DNA of 39,424 nt from an uncultured Planctomycetaceae bacterium (GTDB taxonomy: Bacteria > Planctomycetota > Planctomycetia > Planctomycetales > Planctomycetaceae). Below, one piece after another: positions 18,608 through 28,019 of the stretch; position 1 is the stretch's first letter; each line of letters begins with the position of its first letter. Location of the stretch: positions 1 to 39,424 of the forward strand of contig CAIQIE010000408.1 of assembly GCA_903871805.1 (NCBI GenBank), read 5' to 3'. Made by a program: the position numbers and the translations under genes. The notes beneath the pieces were generated by a model. The model did no database searches. It saw only the letters and a list, made by a program, of their open reading frames with translations, and had not been told where the DNA came from.

Positions 18608-19543
18608 GTGAAAAAGTTGAAACGTGGATTTACGCTGATTGAGCTGCTTGTGGTGATCGCGATCATTGCCATTCTGGTCTCGTTGCTGTTGCCGGCGGTG
18701 CAGCAGGCTCGCGAAGCAGCTCGCAGGACACAGTGCAAAAACAATCTCAAACAGCTGGGGCTGGCACTGCACAATTATCACGACACCGTGAATGTTTTCC
18801 CCTGGGGCTATGACGAGCGGGAAACACTGTGGACGACGATGATTCTTCCTCAGATTGAACAGCAGAATCTGTATGCCACATTGATCTGGCAGGAAACCGG
18901 CGCAGGAAACTGGGACTGGCCGGGATCTCCGAACACAGCTGCCTGTTCCACGGTCATTCCAGCCTTCCGCTGTCCTTCGATGCCGCTGGAACCGCGTGAT
19001 AATGAAGGCATCACCGGCCGTGTTCCCGTCAGTTATCGCGGTGTTGCAGGCGCCCTGATTGCGTCCGATGACCTGTCCACTCGGCCTGCCGGATACAATA
19101 CCGCACAGTATATGGCGTTGGAGCAGACCAATCTGGACGGCATGTTTTACGGCTGCAGCAATGTGCGAATGCGAGATATCATTGACGGCACATCCAACAC
19201 CATCATGGTTGGCGAATCGCGAACGTCGCTGTACGTGAAGGATGGACAGCAGATGGATTACTGGCAGTTTGGATGTCCGCAGTCCGGAGGCTGGGTGTAT
19301 GGTGGACTTGGCGGCACGGAGTATTCAGAAGGGCTGGGTTCTGCCATCGTGAAGATCAATGCCAATCTGGATCCGACGGTCAACGGTGTGCTGATGGAAA
19401 TGTCATTTGGCAGTTATCACATTGGCGGGGCCCAGTTTGTGATGGGCGATGGATCGGTGCGATTTCTTTCAGAAAATATGAGTCTGGGAATTCTTCAGGC
19501 ACTGGCCACCCGCGGCAACGGCGAAGTTGTGGGAGACTTCTAA
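18608..19543 (+). CDS. DUF1559 protein with prepilin-type N-terminal methylation site
   Basis: A 311-residue protein starting at GTG 18608, with GGGAG 8 nt upstream. The N-terminus [18 protein letters not shown] is a type IV prepilin leader: a prepilin peptidase would cut after Gly and methylate Phe, leaving Glu+5. The helix continues to [20 protein letters not shown]. The DUF1559 (SBP_bac_10-like) body follows, with [14 protein letters not shown] and the terminal [16 protein letters not shown] motif common to this planctomycete family. Members are numerous in planctomycetes and are thought to be pseudopilin-like surface or secretion components; the exact function is unknown. The next gene on the same strand is a small lipoprotein, and the same pairing occurs at 29671-31358. 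Confidence 0.92.
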   Translation: MKKLKRGFTLIELLVVIAIIAILVSLLLPAVQQAREAARRTQCKNNLKQLGLALHNYHDTVNVFPWGYDERETLWTTMILPQIEQQNLYATLIWQETGAGNWDWPGSPNTAACSTVIPAFRCPSMPLEPRDNEGITGRVPVSYRGVAGALIASDDLSTRPAGYNTAQYMALEQTNLDGMFYGCSNVRMRDIIDGTSNTIMVGESRTSLYVKDGQQMDYWQFGCPQSGGWVYGGLGGTEYSEGLGSAIVKINANLDPTVNGVLMEMSFGSYHIGGAQFVMGDGSVRFLSENMSLGILQALATRGNGEVVGDF

Positions 19544-19548
19544 TAGCC

Positions 19549-19599
19549 GTCATTCCGGAGTCTGCAGAGCGTGGATCCCCGCCTAAGCGGGGATGACGA
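19549..19599. repeat. Palindromic GCGGGGATGAC-type intergenic repeat
   Basis: ATCCCCGC (19575-19582) and GCGGGGAT (19587-19594) form an 8-bp hairpin with a CTAA loop, within GTCATTCC...GGATGACG ends. This resembles dispersed intergenic palindromic repeats in many bacteria. A degenerate relative lies near 17510-17545. A short echo of the end of the DUF1559 gene (CGCGGCAACGGCGA) recurs at 19622. Confidence 0.5.
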
Positions 19600-19681
19600 T
19601 CGATGTCAGACGGCGGCCACTCGCGGCAACGGCGACTCAAACACACAGCATTCACTCGAACCCGGAGATTATAAGACTACC

Positions 19682-20179
19682 ATGAATAAGCCTTTCAGAA
19701 TTTTGCAGAAGTACAGCCTTTTTGCAGCACTGGTTCTATCGGGATGCAGCGCGACCAATTCCATTGATTACGGAAAGGTGTCGCTGGTTGGTGTCTCCGG
19801 CACCGTCACTCTGGACGGCCAACCGCTGGCAGCCGCGGTGATTACATTTGAAGACGCAGCAAGCGGAAACTTTTCCTTTGCCCGCACGAATTCTTCGGGA
19901 GAGTACACACTTCAGTTTGACAGTGATAAAGACGGTGTGACGCCAGGAAAAAAAGTGGTACGACTGAGCACAACGCGCACCATTCTGGGACTGCGCGGTG
20001 AAGAGGGAGCAGAAGCAGGGGAGGCTTCGCCGGAGAGTTCCGTCGCTGCAGAGAAGAAAAAAGATCTGGTTCCTGCCTGTTACGACAAAGATTCCAAACT
20101 GACGGTGGAAGTGACGGCATCGTCCGGGACTTTTGACTTTGATCTGAAATCAGACTGTTCCACAACCGGAGCGAAATAG
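19682..20179 (+). CDS. Small lipoprotein with carboxypeptidase-regulatory-like beta domain
   Basis: A 165-residue protein from ATG 19682; the longer frame to 19571 would place a charged extension before the signal peptide. The signal segment ends in a lipobox (FAALVLSGCSA). The body begins VSGTVTLDGQPLAAAVITFED and includes FARTNSSGEYTLQFDSDKDGVTPGKKVVRLS, the layout of transthyretin-like/carboxypeptidase regulatory beta-sandwich domains. An acidic linker and a C-terminal beta region (LTVEVTASSGTFDFDL) follow. No catalytic motif is seen. It probably shares a transcript with the DUF1559 gene 138 bp upstream and ends before the terminator at 20328. Confidence 0.85.
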   Translation: MNKPFRILQKYSLFAALVLSGCSATNSIDYGKVSLVGVSGTVTLDGQPLAAAVITFEDAASGNFSFARTNSSGEYTLQFDSDKDGVTPGKKVVRLSTTRTILGLRGEEGAEAGEASPESSVAAEKKKDLVPACYDKDSKLTVEVTASSGTFDFDLKSDCSTTGAK

Positions 20180-20633
20180 CCTGATCAGGCGGCCTCAAAA
20201 GCATGCACGGCGTGTAAAAACCGTCTGAAAAAGTCGGAATTGACCGTTGACTCAGCCGAATGCGGCGGGATGGAAACGTCCATTTTCAAAGGGAACTGGG
20301 ACTAAAAACAGGGACTTTTGTCCTCACAGAGGCTTGCCCGAGACACCGGGGAAGCCTCTTTTTGTTGATATTTGAAAAAGAAATGAAAGAATACGGGGGC
20401 TTGGACAGTTCGGGAACGAGTTTTTGCGGGCTATGGTCAGGGAGTGCCGAAAGCACCGGGTTTCCCTTGCAAACCGACCAGGAAAGCCTGGTTTTCCAAA
20501 CCGTCTGCGTTCTGCCTGGTGGTCATTTTGTTCAGCGTCGGGCGTCGTTATCATCCCGGCAAAAGTGTCTGCCCGGGCGACCTGACTTTTTTAATCCGGG
20601 CAACGCATTCCTTCAGACAAAAGACATTGACGC
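20180..20633. other. Intergenic region before rhamnulokinase, with a terminator
   Basis: The region holds the terminator at 20328-20364. After it, the remaining ~270 bp have no recognised promoter motif or gene; the plus frame 20260-20688 runs through the terminator and is rejected. Confidence 0.5.
20328..20364 (+). terminator. Intrinsic terminator after the first DUF1559-lipoprotein pair
   Basis: An 8-bp outer stem AGAGGCTT/AAGCCTCT (20328-20335 with 20352-20359), one G-G mismatch and a 4-bp inner stem CCCG/CGGG enclose a short loop. Four T follow on the plus strand. It lies about 150 nt past the lipoprotein stop codon. Confidence 0.85.
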
Positions 20634-22115
20634 ATGGCTGAAAAGACGTATCTCGCGGTGGACATTGGGGCCGAGAGTGGGCGAGTAATGGCGGGCCGGT
20701 TCGACGGCCGCCATATTTCGCTGCATGAGATTCATCGATTCAGCAATGGCCCAATTCGGCTGGGAGGAACTCTGCGTTGGAATCTGATTGGGCTTTGGGC
20801 AGAAATCCAGAATGGTTTGCGTGAAGCCAACGCGCGGTACGGTTCGTCGATCAGTACCATTGGTGTTGACACATGGGGTGTCGACTTTGTGCTGATGAAC
20901 CGCAACGATGAGCTGCTGGGGCAACCGTGGAATTATCGGGATTCGCGGACTGAGGGCATGATGAATCGGGCCTTTCAGCGCGTACCCCGAACCGAAATTT
21001 TTGGCCAGACCGGCCTGCAGTTCATGGAAATCAATTCCCTGTACCAGTTACTGGCCATGTGCCAGCGTGATCCAGAGCTGGTGTCGCAGGCGGCAAAGTT
21101 CCTGATGGTTCCGGACTTCCTGAATTGGTGTCTGTGCGGAAGTCGGGTGGTGGAATTCACCAACGCCACAACGACTCAGATGCTGAATGCGACAACGCGT
21201 ACCTGGGCCACGGACATGCTCAGAAAGCTGGATATTCCCACGCAGATGTTTCCGGAAATCGTAAATCCCGGAACTCGGCTTGGGGCTTTGCGACGGGATG
21301 TTGCGGAATTTACCGGGCTCACCGGCGTCCAGGTGATTGCACCGGCCACTCATGATACCGGTTCTGCGGTTGCTGCCGTGCCCACGTCGCACACTGGAAA
21401 TCCAGACTGGGCCTATATCAGCAGCGGAACGTGGTCCCTGATGGGAGTGGAAGTCAGCAATGCGATCCTGACGGAACAGGCACTGCACCGCAATGTCACC
21501 AACGAAGGCGGAATTGACGGTACGTATCGCCTGCTGAAAAACATCATGGGACTGTGGCTTGTGCAGCGTTGCAAACTGGCCTTTGAGCAGCGGGGCTTAA
21601 GAGCAGACTACGCAGAGTTGACCAGAAAAGCTGCCGGGGCCGCCCCTTTCAGGTCTCTGGTCAATCCGGACTGTGGAGAATTTCTGCGGCCCGACGATAT
21701 GACCGAAGCCATCGCTCAGGAATGTCGCAGAACTGGTCAGCCTGTTCCCGAAGAAGAAGGACAGTTTGTGCGTTGTGCGCTGGAAAGTCTGGCACTCAGG
21801 TACCGCATGGTACTGGGATGGCTGGAAGAACTGACAGGAGTCAAAGTCAGGGTGATTCATGTGGTGGGCGGCGGGGCACAGAATGCCCTGCTGAATCAGT
21901 TCACCGCAGATGCCTGCGGCGTTCCTGTGATCGCTGGTCCGGTGGAAGCGACAGCGCTGGGAAATGTCATGGTGCAGGCGATGGCGGACGGAGATGTCGG
22001 TTCGCTTGGCGACATACGGGATGTCGTTCGGCGTTCTGAAGCCATCACGGAATTCCATCCTGTCAATACGGAGGCATGGAATGATGCGTGGGAACGGTTT
22101 GTCCGGATCCTGTGA
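20634..22115 (+). CDS. rhaB: Rhamnulokinase-like sugar kinase (FGGY family)
   Basis: A 493-residue FGGY kinase. The N-terminal phosphate motif is [14 protein letters not shown] (residues 6-19). Then come [77 protein letters not shown] and the C-terminal adenosine-binding [27 protein letters not shown] and the [17 protein letters not shown] pair are characteristic of rhamnulokinases (L-rhamnulose to L-rhamnulose 1-phosphate); L-fuculokinase is the main alternative. No rhamnose isomerase or aldolase gene is adjacent. The ATG at 20634 has only a weak upstream purine stretch. Confidence 0.9.
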   Translation: MAEKTYLAVDIGAESGRVMAGRFDGRHISLHEIHRFSNGPIRLGGTLRWNLIGLWAEIQNGLREANARYGSSISTIGVDTWGVDFVLMNRNDELLGQPWNYRDSRTEGMMNRAFQRVPRTEIFGQTGLQFMEINSLYQLLAMCQRDPELVSQAAKFLMVPDFLNWCLCGSRVVEFTNATTTQMLNATTRTWATDMLRKLDIPTQMFPEIVNPGTRLGALRRDVAEFTGLTGVQVIAPATHDTGSAVAAVPTSHTGNPDWAYISSGTWSLMGVEVSNAILTEQALHRNVTNEGGIDGTYRLLKNIMGLWLVQRCKLAFEQRGLRADYAELTRKAAGAAPFRSLVNPDCGEFLRPDDMTEAIAQECRRTGQPVPEEEGQFVRCALESLALRYRMVLGWLEELTGVKVRVIHVVGGGAQNALLNQFTADACGVPVIAGPVEATALGNVMVQAMADGDVGSLGDIRDVVRRSEAITEFHPVNTEAWNDAWERFVRIL

Positions 22116-22285
22116 ATCCCCGACAGGGCTCTAAAAAGAAAACATCAAAGGTCTTTCAACGACAGCACGACGAGGCTGAAACGGCACTGCCATCACAGGC
22201 CACGAATTCTCCTGGTCTGTCCGTCTGGCTTCCGGCAAAACTAAGCGTTACTTTTAAGCTTTTCTGAAGAAAACACTGGGTCATT

Positions 22286-23227
22286 ATGGGGCTTTTTGAT
22301 CGACTTAAGCGTGGTTTGGAAAAAACCAGACAGATTCTGCGAACAGACATCCGCGATCTGTTCCGTTCAGGAGCCATTCTGGACGAACGCCTGCTCCAGG
22401 ACTTCGAGGGCCGTTTAATACGAACGGACATGGGTGTTGCTGCCTCCACACGAATCATCGATCGTTTACGGTCTGAGCATGGCGGCCGCACTGTGGACGT
22501 GGATGCCATCTGGAAAACGGTCCACGACGAGCTGGTCGAGCTGCTGAAAGGGAAAAACGACGTTCGCTGGGATCTGTCGGATCCGCTTTCTCCCCTGGCA
22601 AGAGCAGCGTCCGGCCCCACGGTGATCCTGGTTGCTGGTGTCAATGGAGTTGGCAAGACGACTTCCATCGCCAAGCTGGCCAATCTGCTTCAGAAAAGTG
22701 GCAGGACGGTTGTGCTTGCCGCCGGTGATACGTTTCGGGCGGCTGCGGTAGAACAGTTGACCATGTGGGCACAGAGACTGGGCTGCAGTATTGTCCGCAA
22801 AGAGAGCAACTCGGATCCGGCGGCTGTGGCATGGGAAGGAGTTCAGAAAGCCGTTGAGATGGGAGCAGACTACCTGATTGTGGATACAGCAGGCCGCCTG
22901 CAGACCCAGAAAAATCTCATGGACGAACTGGGAAAGATCCGTCGCGTGATGCAGAAGGTGATTCCGGACGCTCCACACGAGAGTCTGCTTGTTCTGGATG
23001 CAACGACCGGGCACAATGGTTTAAGTCAGGCCAGAAGTTTTTCCGCGGCCACGGGATGTACGGGGCTGGTGCTGGCAAAGCTCGACGGTACAGCCCGGGG
23101 AGGGATCGTTGTTGCCATTCGACAGGAGATGGGTATTCCGGTCAAATACATTGGGGTGGGCGAGCAGATTGATGACATCGAATTGTTCGACCCCAATGGC
23201 TTTGTGGAAGCCTTGTTCGGGAAGTAG
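22286..23227 (+). CDS. ftsY: Signal recognition particle receptor FtsY
   Basis: A 313-residue SRP GTPase, the membrane-side receptor for SRP-ribosome complexes. It has the N domain (residues 1-95, GLFDRLKRGLEKTRQIL) and the G domain with G1 GVNGVGKTTS (118-127), DTFRAAAVEQL, DTAGRLQTQKNLMDEL, the closing LDATTGHNGLSQARSF, and LAKLDGTARGG. The long acidic A domain of E. coli FtsY is missing, as in many other bacteria, so membrane contact would rely on the N-terminal amphipathic helix. It lies upstream of a membrane-anchored hypothetical gene. YidC, a partner in membrane protein insertion, is encoded 9 kb away. Confidence 0.96.
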   Translation: MGLFDRLKRGLEKTRQILRTDIRDLFRSGAILDERLLQDFEGRLIRTDMGVAASTRIIDRLRSEHGGRTVDVDAIWKTVHDELVELLKGKNDVRWDLSDPLSPLARAASGPTVILVAGVNGVGKTTSIAKLANLLQKSGRTVVLAAGDTFRAAAVEQLTMWAQRLGCSIVRKESNSDPAAVAWEGVQKAVEMGADYLIVDTAGRLQTQKNLMDELGKIRRVMQKVIPDAPHESLLVLDATTGHNGLSQARSFSAATGCTGLVLAKLDGTARGGIVVAIRQEMGIPVKYIGVGEQIDDIELFDPNGFVEALFGK

Positions 23228-23364
23228 TTTTCTGCGTCAGCACAATTCGATGGGCAAACGCCCTCTGGCTGGCAGAGACACCTCGGGACAGATGGGATAG
23301 AATACGTTCCGGCGATGCAGAAGCGTACGATCGCTGAAAAGCAGTGGGGCGGTGGAGCACAACG

Positions 23365-23979
23365 ATGGAAAAGCTCATCATCTTTTTGGTCATCATGGTG
23401 GTCAAGAAAATCATCGACGCCGTCAATGCCTCCCGCAGCGGCGAGCAGCAAAGGCCGCCAGTGGCAGCGGGCCCACCGCCGTCCTCCACGCCACCCGAGG
23501 ACGGGTCAGTGCCCTGGTTATCGTCGGATTGGGATGTGCGTTCCAAAACAAAAATGGCACAGCAAGACGGTCCACGTCCACCGCTGGCGAAGTCAAAGCC
23601 AGCGGCTGGAACGGCGGTTTCAGGGCGAGGGTCTCGCCCCGGAAAATCCTCGTCGACTTCCCCCGGCACTGCGTCGCAAGCGAAATCCCGGCCGACACGG
23701 GCCAGTGGTGCCGGAGTGCGCGCCCACGTGGAATCCTTTATCGGCGATCATGTACGTGAGCACATGGATTCGCACGTTGACACAGCTGTTCGCAAGCATA
23801 TTGACCAGCATGTTCAACAGCACATCGGAACAGGCTTGTCCGCTGATTCTGAAGAATCCACCTTACCCCAGTCTGTCAGCGAAATTCGCAGTCTGCTGCA
23901 AAGTCCGGACGGGGCCAGAAAAGCAATTCTGATCAACGAAATCCTGACACGTCCTCGCTCGTTAAGCCGAGGCCGTTGA
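23365..23979 (+). CDS. Membrane-anchored protein with histidine tetrad-repeat helix, unknown function
   Basis: A 204-residue protein from ATG 23365; the frame extends 21 nt upstream without an added signal. Residues 1-17 (MEKLIIFLVIMVVKKII) form one N-terminal membrane segment. A long Pro/Ser/Gly/Lys-rich linker follows and is probably disordered. A helical segment around residues 120-160 then repeats a four-residue unit H-[V/I/M]-x-x, with His at every fourth position except two (AHVESFIGDHVREHMDSH continues as VDTAVRKHIDQHVQQHIG). The C-terminus is a short helix with NEILTRPRSL. The His face of such a helix could bind metal or sense pH; this is inference. No family is recognised. It begins 137 bp after ftsY on the same strand. 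Confidence 0.75.
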   Translation: MEKLIIFLVIMVVKKIIDAVNASRSGEQQRPPVAAGPPPSSTPPEDGSVPWLSSDWDVRSKTKMAQQDGPRPPLAKSKPAAGTAVSGRGSRPGKSSSTSPGTASQAKSRPTRASGAGVRAHVESFIGDHVREHMDSHVDTAVRKHIDQHVQQHIGTGLSADSEESTLPQSVSEIRSLLQSPDGARKAILINEILTRPRSLSRGR

Positions 23980-24390
23980 TTCAGGTCTGGTTTCGCCACG
24001 ACAAAACCAGACCGGAAAACGCACCTCGATCGGCAGAGGGGCGAAAAATCGTGGAATATGCTTTGGTGACAGGTTGAGCGGAATGGAGCGCGGGACCTGA
24101 ATCGCCGTTTGCCGCGGTTGTCGCAGCGGAATTCGCCAGATTGCAGTGTTTTGGCGTGTCCGCACGGCCTGTGGTGCTTTCAGGCAGGGCTTATCGACGT
24201 TGATATGCGTCGGGCAGATCGCCCGGATGGGCTCAGAAGTGGTTTTTTTCGGCAGGTTTTGCCGATGTAAGTCCCGAAAAATCAAGGGTTTGTAGCCACA
24301 CAGCCGGTCTTGATCCGTTTTCGCAAATGGGGGTATAGTGCTCCGTACCAGGACCATGCCAGCCCGATTTGGCTTCTTTGGCCAGTGACC
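23980..24390. other. Intergenic region with a hairpin at 23984-24013
   Basis: A perfect 10-bp inverted repeat GGTCTGGTTT/AAACCAGACC (23984-23993 with 24004-24013) starts 5 nt after the upstream stop codon. It has no T run on the plus strand, so it is either a weak terminator or an mRNA 3' end structure. The remainder shows no gene. Confidence 0.5.
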
Positions 24391-25632
24391 GTGCCTAATA
24401 CCGATCGTCAATCTGACTCAGGAAAACTCCGATGGCTTCGCCATGGTTGTCGGATCCTTTTATTGCTGGCGGGTGCCTCAGCATGTCTGCTTCCGGGTTG
24501 CTCTGGCAAATCGTTGAAAGTTGACAACCCCGTCTTTGCCCCCGCACCGCCTCGCCGTGCCCTGGTGAACAGGGCTGCTGACGAGGAAGAGCAGCGGTTG
24601 GCGAAATCCGAGACCAGCGATGCGAACGGTACCCCAGTGCGTGCCACCGGGTTTCAGCGGCTAAGCAGTGGGCCTCTGACCGGCAATAGTGTTGTGGCCA
24701 TTGTGAACGGGCAGTCGGTCTTTCTGGACGACGTGCTGGGCGGAGTTCGCCACATGATCGAAAGCAACCCGCAGTTGTCGGACGATCAGCGGCAGGCGAT
24801 TCTACTGAATGAGCTTGGCAAGCGACTTTCCCGTTACACTGAAGACCAGTTAATTATTCAGGCTGTGGAACGGAAGATTCCGGCAGACCGTCGCAAGGAC
24901 ATTCGGGCGTCTCTGGAGCCGAAGTTTGACGAAGTGCTGGAGTCCATTCTGAAGAAGGAAAATAAAGCGACCTCGCAGGAATTGGACGAATGGCTGACCA
25001 CACAGGGAACCTCAGTTGATGAGCTTCGAGAGAATTTCTTTCGGATTCAGATGGTGGAAGGCTACATCACCAGCCTGGCCAAGGTACCCGAGAAGATTGA
25101 TCGCGAAGAGTTGCTCCGCTATTACAACGAGCATCTGGCGGATTACACCGCTCCCGAGCAAATCCGGTTTTCCAAGATTGTTGTACGATTTGAAAAACAT
25201 GGTGGTCAGTCGGGTGCCGACGAGTTGATTGCTCAGATTGTGTCGCAATTGAATCAGTCGCGAGATTTTGGAGATGTGGCTGCAGAGTTTTCAGATGCCT
25301 CGAATCGGGATAAACGGGGCGACATGGGGTGGATCAAACGTGGAGCGCTCACCCCGGAGCTGGAAGAATTGCTGTTTGCACTGGAACCCGGCTCGATCTC
25401 TTCGGTGCAGACGTACTCTGACCGATTTGAACTGTTCCACATTTCAGACAGAAAAGAGTCTTCGACCGTACCGTTTGCTGATGTGCAGAAAGAGATTGAG
25501 GAGCAGTTGCTGACTCAGAAACGCGCTGAGGCTCGTCAGACCGTGCGTGACCAGATTCGTAACAAAGGCAACATCACGACGGTAATAGAGCCTGCGGTGA
25601 AGACGACGTCTGCAACAGGACCGATCCGTTGA
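24391..25632 (+). CDS. Parvulin-type peptidyl-prolyl isomerase lipoprotein (SurA/PrsA-like)
   Basis: About 413 residues. The start is uncertain: GTG 24391 or GTG 24385 gives a standard signal peptide with a basic N-region, whereas TTG 24310 would add an unusual extension. The signal ends in a lipobox (ACLLPGCSG), so the protein is probably lipid-anchored in the cell envelope. A SurA_N-like helical part (NGQSVFLDDVLGGVRHMI to VPEKIDREELLRYYNEHL) precedes one parvulin domain (PEQIRFSKIVVRF, FGDVAAEFSDASNRDKRGDM, GWIKRGALTPELEELLF, FELFHISDRKES). A helical C-terminus follows. The family catalyses cis-trans prolyl isomerisation and aids folding of exported proteins. Gene context adds nothing further. 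Confidence 0.88.
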   Translation: MPNTDRQSDSGKLRWLRHGCRILLLLAGASACLLPGCSGKSLKVDNPVFAPAPPRRALVNRAADEEEQRLAKSETSDANGTPVRATGFQRLSSGPLTGNSVVAIVNGQSVFLDDVLGGVRHMIESNPQLSDDQRQAILLNELGKRLSRYTEDQLIIQAVERKIPADRRKDIRASLEPKFDEVLESILKKENKATSQELDEWLTTQGTSVDELRENFFRIQMVEGYITSLAKVPEKIDREELLRYYNEHLADYTAPEQIRFSKIVVRFEKHGGQSGADELIAQIVSQLNQSRDFGDVAAEFSDASNRDKRGDMGWIKRGALTPELEELLFALEPGSISSVQTYSDRFELFHISDRKESSTVPFADVQKEIEEQLLTQKRAEARQTVRDQIRNKGNITTVIEPAVKTTSATGPIR

Positions 25633-25724
25633 GCCTGTGAGCCGGACGGATTCGTCGTCTGCGACAAGCACCTGCGGCGGATGGTGCGGTGGTCAGTGTG
25701 CAGTGGTCATGGCGGGCGTTTTCG

Positions 25725-26537
25725 TCAGACTGTACAAATGCTTCGGCGTTGAAAGATGATGAGGGCTGCGGTCCAGAATACGAAAGCCAGACCAAGCAGA
25801 ATGCTGACGTCGCCGACTGGAAACTGTCCACTTTGGATGATGATGGCCGGCCTGTAGTATTCCATCACGGACAACCAGGAAATCACTTTCGCCCATTCCT
25901 GAAACTGCGCGAGGAAATTCAGCAGGAAGGAAAGCAGCAGGATGCCAAAAACGACGCCAATGGCCAGACTTCGACGATCGTTCAGGGCAGAGATGAGAAA
26001 CGCAAAACTGCCGACTGCCAGGTAGACAGCCGCAAGATTGCTGATGACCAGAATTGCGGACATCGGGCTCAGACGCATTTCGGCGTGCACGAACAACGAT
26101 GCGATCAGGTGTCCGGCAAGTCCGGTCAGCAGAATGATTGCCCCGGTCACCATCCAGCCGATGGATTCTGAAAGAAAGATTGCTCGCCGAGTCACCGGAA
26201 GGCACATCAGAAAGTCTGCCGTTCCACGATCAATTTCGCCTGCCGGCATGCGTGAGCAGTACATGATTTCATGGCACCAGATCAGCGTCAGAACGGTAGG
26301 GTGCACCCAAAGAAAGGCCTGAGACAGTTCCGAGGAAATCTGGTTGCCAGGGTCGACTCCCAGCAAGGCGGTAATCAGTGGTTTGACGAGTGGCATTTTG
26401 TCAAACACTTCGTGAATGTTGCCCAGGACCTTTGGAAGTAACGTGGTCAACAGTCCCATGATAATGCCCAGCCCTGCGCTGAACCAGATGACGGGCCAGA
26501 AGACTTCAATACGAATTTTTGCAAGCAGACCGGACAT
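25725..26537 (-). CDS. ABC-2 type transporter permease
   Basis: A 270-residue membrane protein. ATG 26537 (MSGLLAKIRIEVFWP) has GAGAGA upstream; the longer frame to 26759 overlaps the ATPase gene and is rejected. About six hydrophobic segments are visible, including VIWFSAGLGIIMGLLTTLLP, a segment near GWMVTGAIILLTGLAG, and FAFLISALNDRRSLAIG. The order fits ABC-2 membrane components. The middle EIDRGTADFLMCLPVTRRAI resembles the conserved cytoplasmic coupling region of this family. It lies 85 nt after the ATPase stop codon and probably forms one transporter with it. Substrate unknown. Confidence 0.88.
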   Translation of the reverse strand: MSGLLAKIRIEVFWPVIWFSAGLGIIMGLLTTLLPKVLGNIHEVFDKMPLVKPLITALLGVDPGNQISSELSQAFLWVHPTVLTLIWCHEIMYCSRMPAGEIDRGTADFLMCLPVTRRAIFLSESIGWMVTGAIILLTGLAGHLIASLFVHAEMRLSPMSAILVISNLAAVYLAVGSFAFLISALNDRRSLAIGVVFGILLLSFLLNFLAQFQEWAKVISWLSVMEYYRPAIIIQSGQFPVGDVSILLGLAFVFWTAALIIFQRRSICTV

Positions 26538-26622
26538 GGGATTCTCTCGTGTTGATCGGCCAGTTATCCTGGCGTCGCGCTGTGTGACTATCATGGCGTT
26601 CGGCAGTCGCTTTGTCTGACCG

Positions 26623-27597
26623 TCACCGTGTTGATTTGGCGGGATGTTTGTCGGTGTAGTAATAACTACGAAACATCGATTCCAGAGACGGGGGGCTGAT
26701 GGAGATATCTTCAAACGACTGCGCGGCAGCCCACTGCAGAAATTCTGCACCTGACCCATGAACTTCCAGCAGACAGGTGCGATGCAGTCGAGCCGGCGGG
26801 ATGCCAGTCAGCCCGGATTGGGCCGCACTGATTGTGGCCTCGGACTGGCTGGCTGGACTCCATGTCAGTCGTGCCATTTCAGGCCATGGGATGATGGCAT
26901 CGTGGCCCAGCGGAAGCGTCACGACAACGCGACGAGGTGCTTTGGCCTGCAGATCGGCAAGCATCGCATTTTCCACGATTTGACCATCCCTGATGATGGC
27001 GATTTTGTCACACAGCGATTCCACTTCGCTGAGCAGATGGCTGGAAAAAAGAATCGTGTGGCCGGCCTGCGACATTTCACGAAGGCACAGCATGAGTGTG
27101 TCCTGCATCAGCGGATCCAGGCCCGACGTGGGTTCATCCAGTATCAGGACTCGCGGGTTTGGAGCCATCGCGAGGATCAGTGCCACCTTCTGGCGATTGC
27201 CGCGGGACATCTTCCAGACCGGCAGCGTGGTTTCCATCGAAAAGCGTTCGGCCAGCAGCATGCCGCGAGTTTGCACATCGCGTTTGTAAATCTGTCCAAT
27301 AAGTTTCAGACCGCGTTGCAGAGTCAACCATGGATATAGTCGAACGTCGCCTGCGACGTAACCCACTTCCCGGCGGATCTCGGCGCCATCGCTCCAGCAG
27401 TTTCGCCCGAAAATCTGAGCGGTACCGGACGAGGCTTTCAGGAGTCCCATCAGAATCCGGATCGTGGTCGATTTGCCCGCCCCGTTCGGGCCCAGAAATC
27501 CAAAGATCTGGCCCTCGGAAACACTCAGACTTACGTCCCGAATGCCTCGCCGATTTCCGTAACTGAGATTCAATTTTACGGTTTCAAGAATCGACAT
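26623..27597 (-). CDS. ABC transporter ATP-binding protein
   Basis: A 324-residue ATPase of the drug/lipid/CcmA-type group. Walker A GPNGAGKST is at 36-44, the signature MSRGNRQK at 130-137, Walker B VLILDEPTSGLDP at 150-162, and the H-loop is in TILFSSHLLSEVESLCD. The signature differs from LSGGQ (MSRGN), a variation seen in some ABC-2 exporter ATPases. Residues 215-324 form a C-terminal extension ending in EDISISPPSLESMFRSYY. ATG 27597 is weakly supported by AAGAGCGAG upstream. It is first of a two-gene operon with the permease at 26537; the products probably export a drug, lipid or polysaccharide-related molecule. Confidence 0.93.
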   Translation of the reverse strand: MSILETVKLNLSYGNRRGIRDVSLSVSEGQIFGFLGPNGAGKSTTIRILMGLLKASSGTAQIFGRNCWSDGAEIRREVGYVAGDVRLYPWLTLQRGLKLIGQIYKRDVQTRGMLLAERFSMETTLPVWKMSRGNRQKVALILAMAPNPRVLILDEPTSGLDPLMQDTLMLCLREMSQAGHTILFSSHLLSEVESLCDKIAIIRDGQIVENAMLADLQAKAPRRVVVTLPLGHDAIIPWPEMARLTWSPASQSEATISAAQSGLTGIPPARLHRTCLLEVHGSGAEFLQWAAAQSFEDISISPPSLESMFRSYYYTDKHPAKSTR

Positions 27598-28019
27598 GCG
27601 AAAACTCGCTCTTAATCAGAAGGCTGTACTGTCCGTCTGTTCCGTGGTTCAGACAGAATTTTTCTCTGGCAAAAAACCATCGAAAATCTGTGTCTGGCCC
27701 GACAGCCACACACACGAAAATCAACTGCCGCCGGGGATTTCTGGCTTTTGGACAGCGGCTGCAAAAGGGAATTGGAGCCATGCTGGGGATGACGCAGGGT
27801 TCTCCTGACAACTTTCCCGCTGATACTATAGAATACCGGAGCGAAATTACCATTTGAGAAGGTGCTTGGCGTGTGCTGGCCTGGTTGCAGGCGTGGCGAA
27901 GCCGGTCTGGTGCTCGATCATCAGCAGCGACAAGTTTCCGAAGTTTTGGGGGATTCAAAGGGGATCCGCCCGGTGCTGAACGTTTTCTGAAACACTGCGC
28001 AGGAAAGCCGTAACCTGGT
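27598..28019. other. Divergent promoter region between the ABC operon and mnmE
   Basis: About 420 bp separating two outward genes, expected to carry both promoters. Frames 27596-27808 plus and 27584-28207 minus are not supported (no motif; the second overlaps mnmE). No further element is recognised. Confidence 0.45.
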
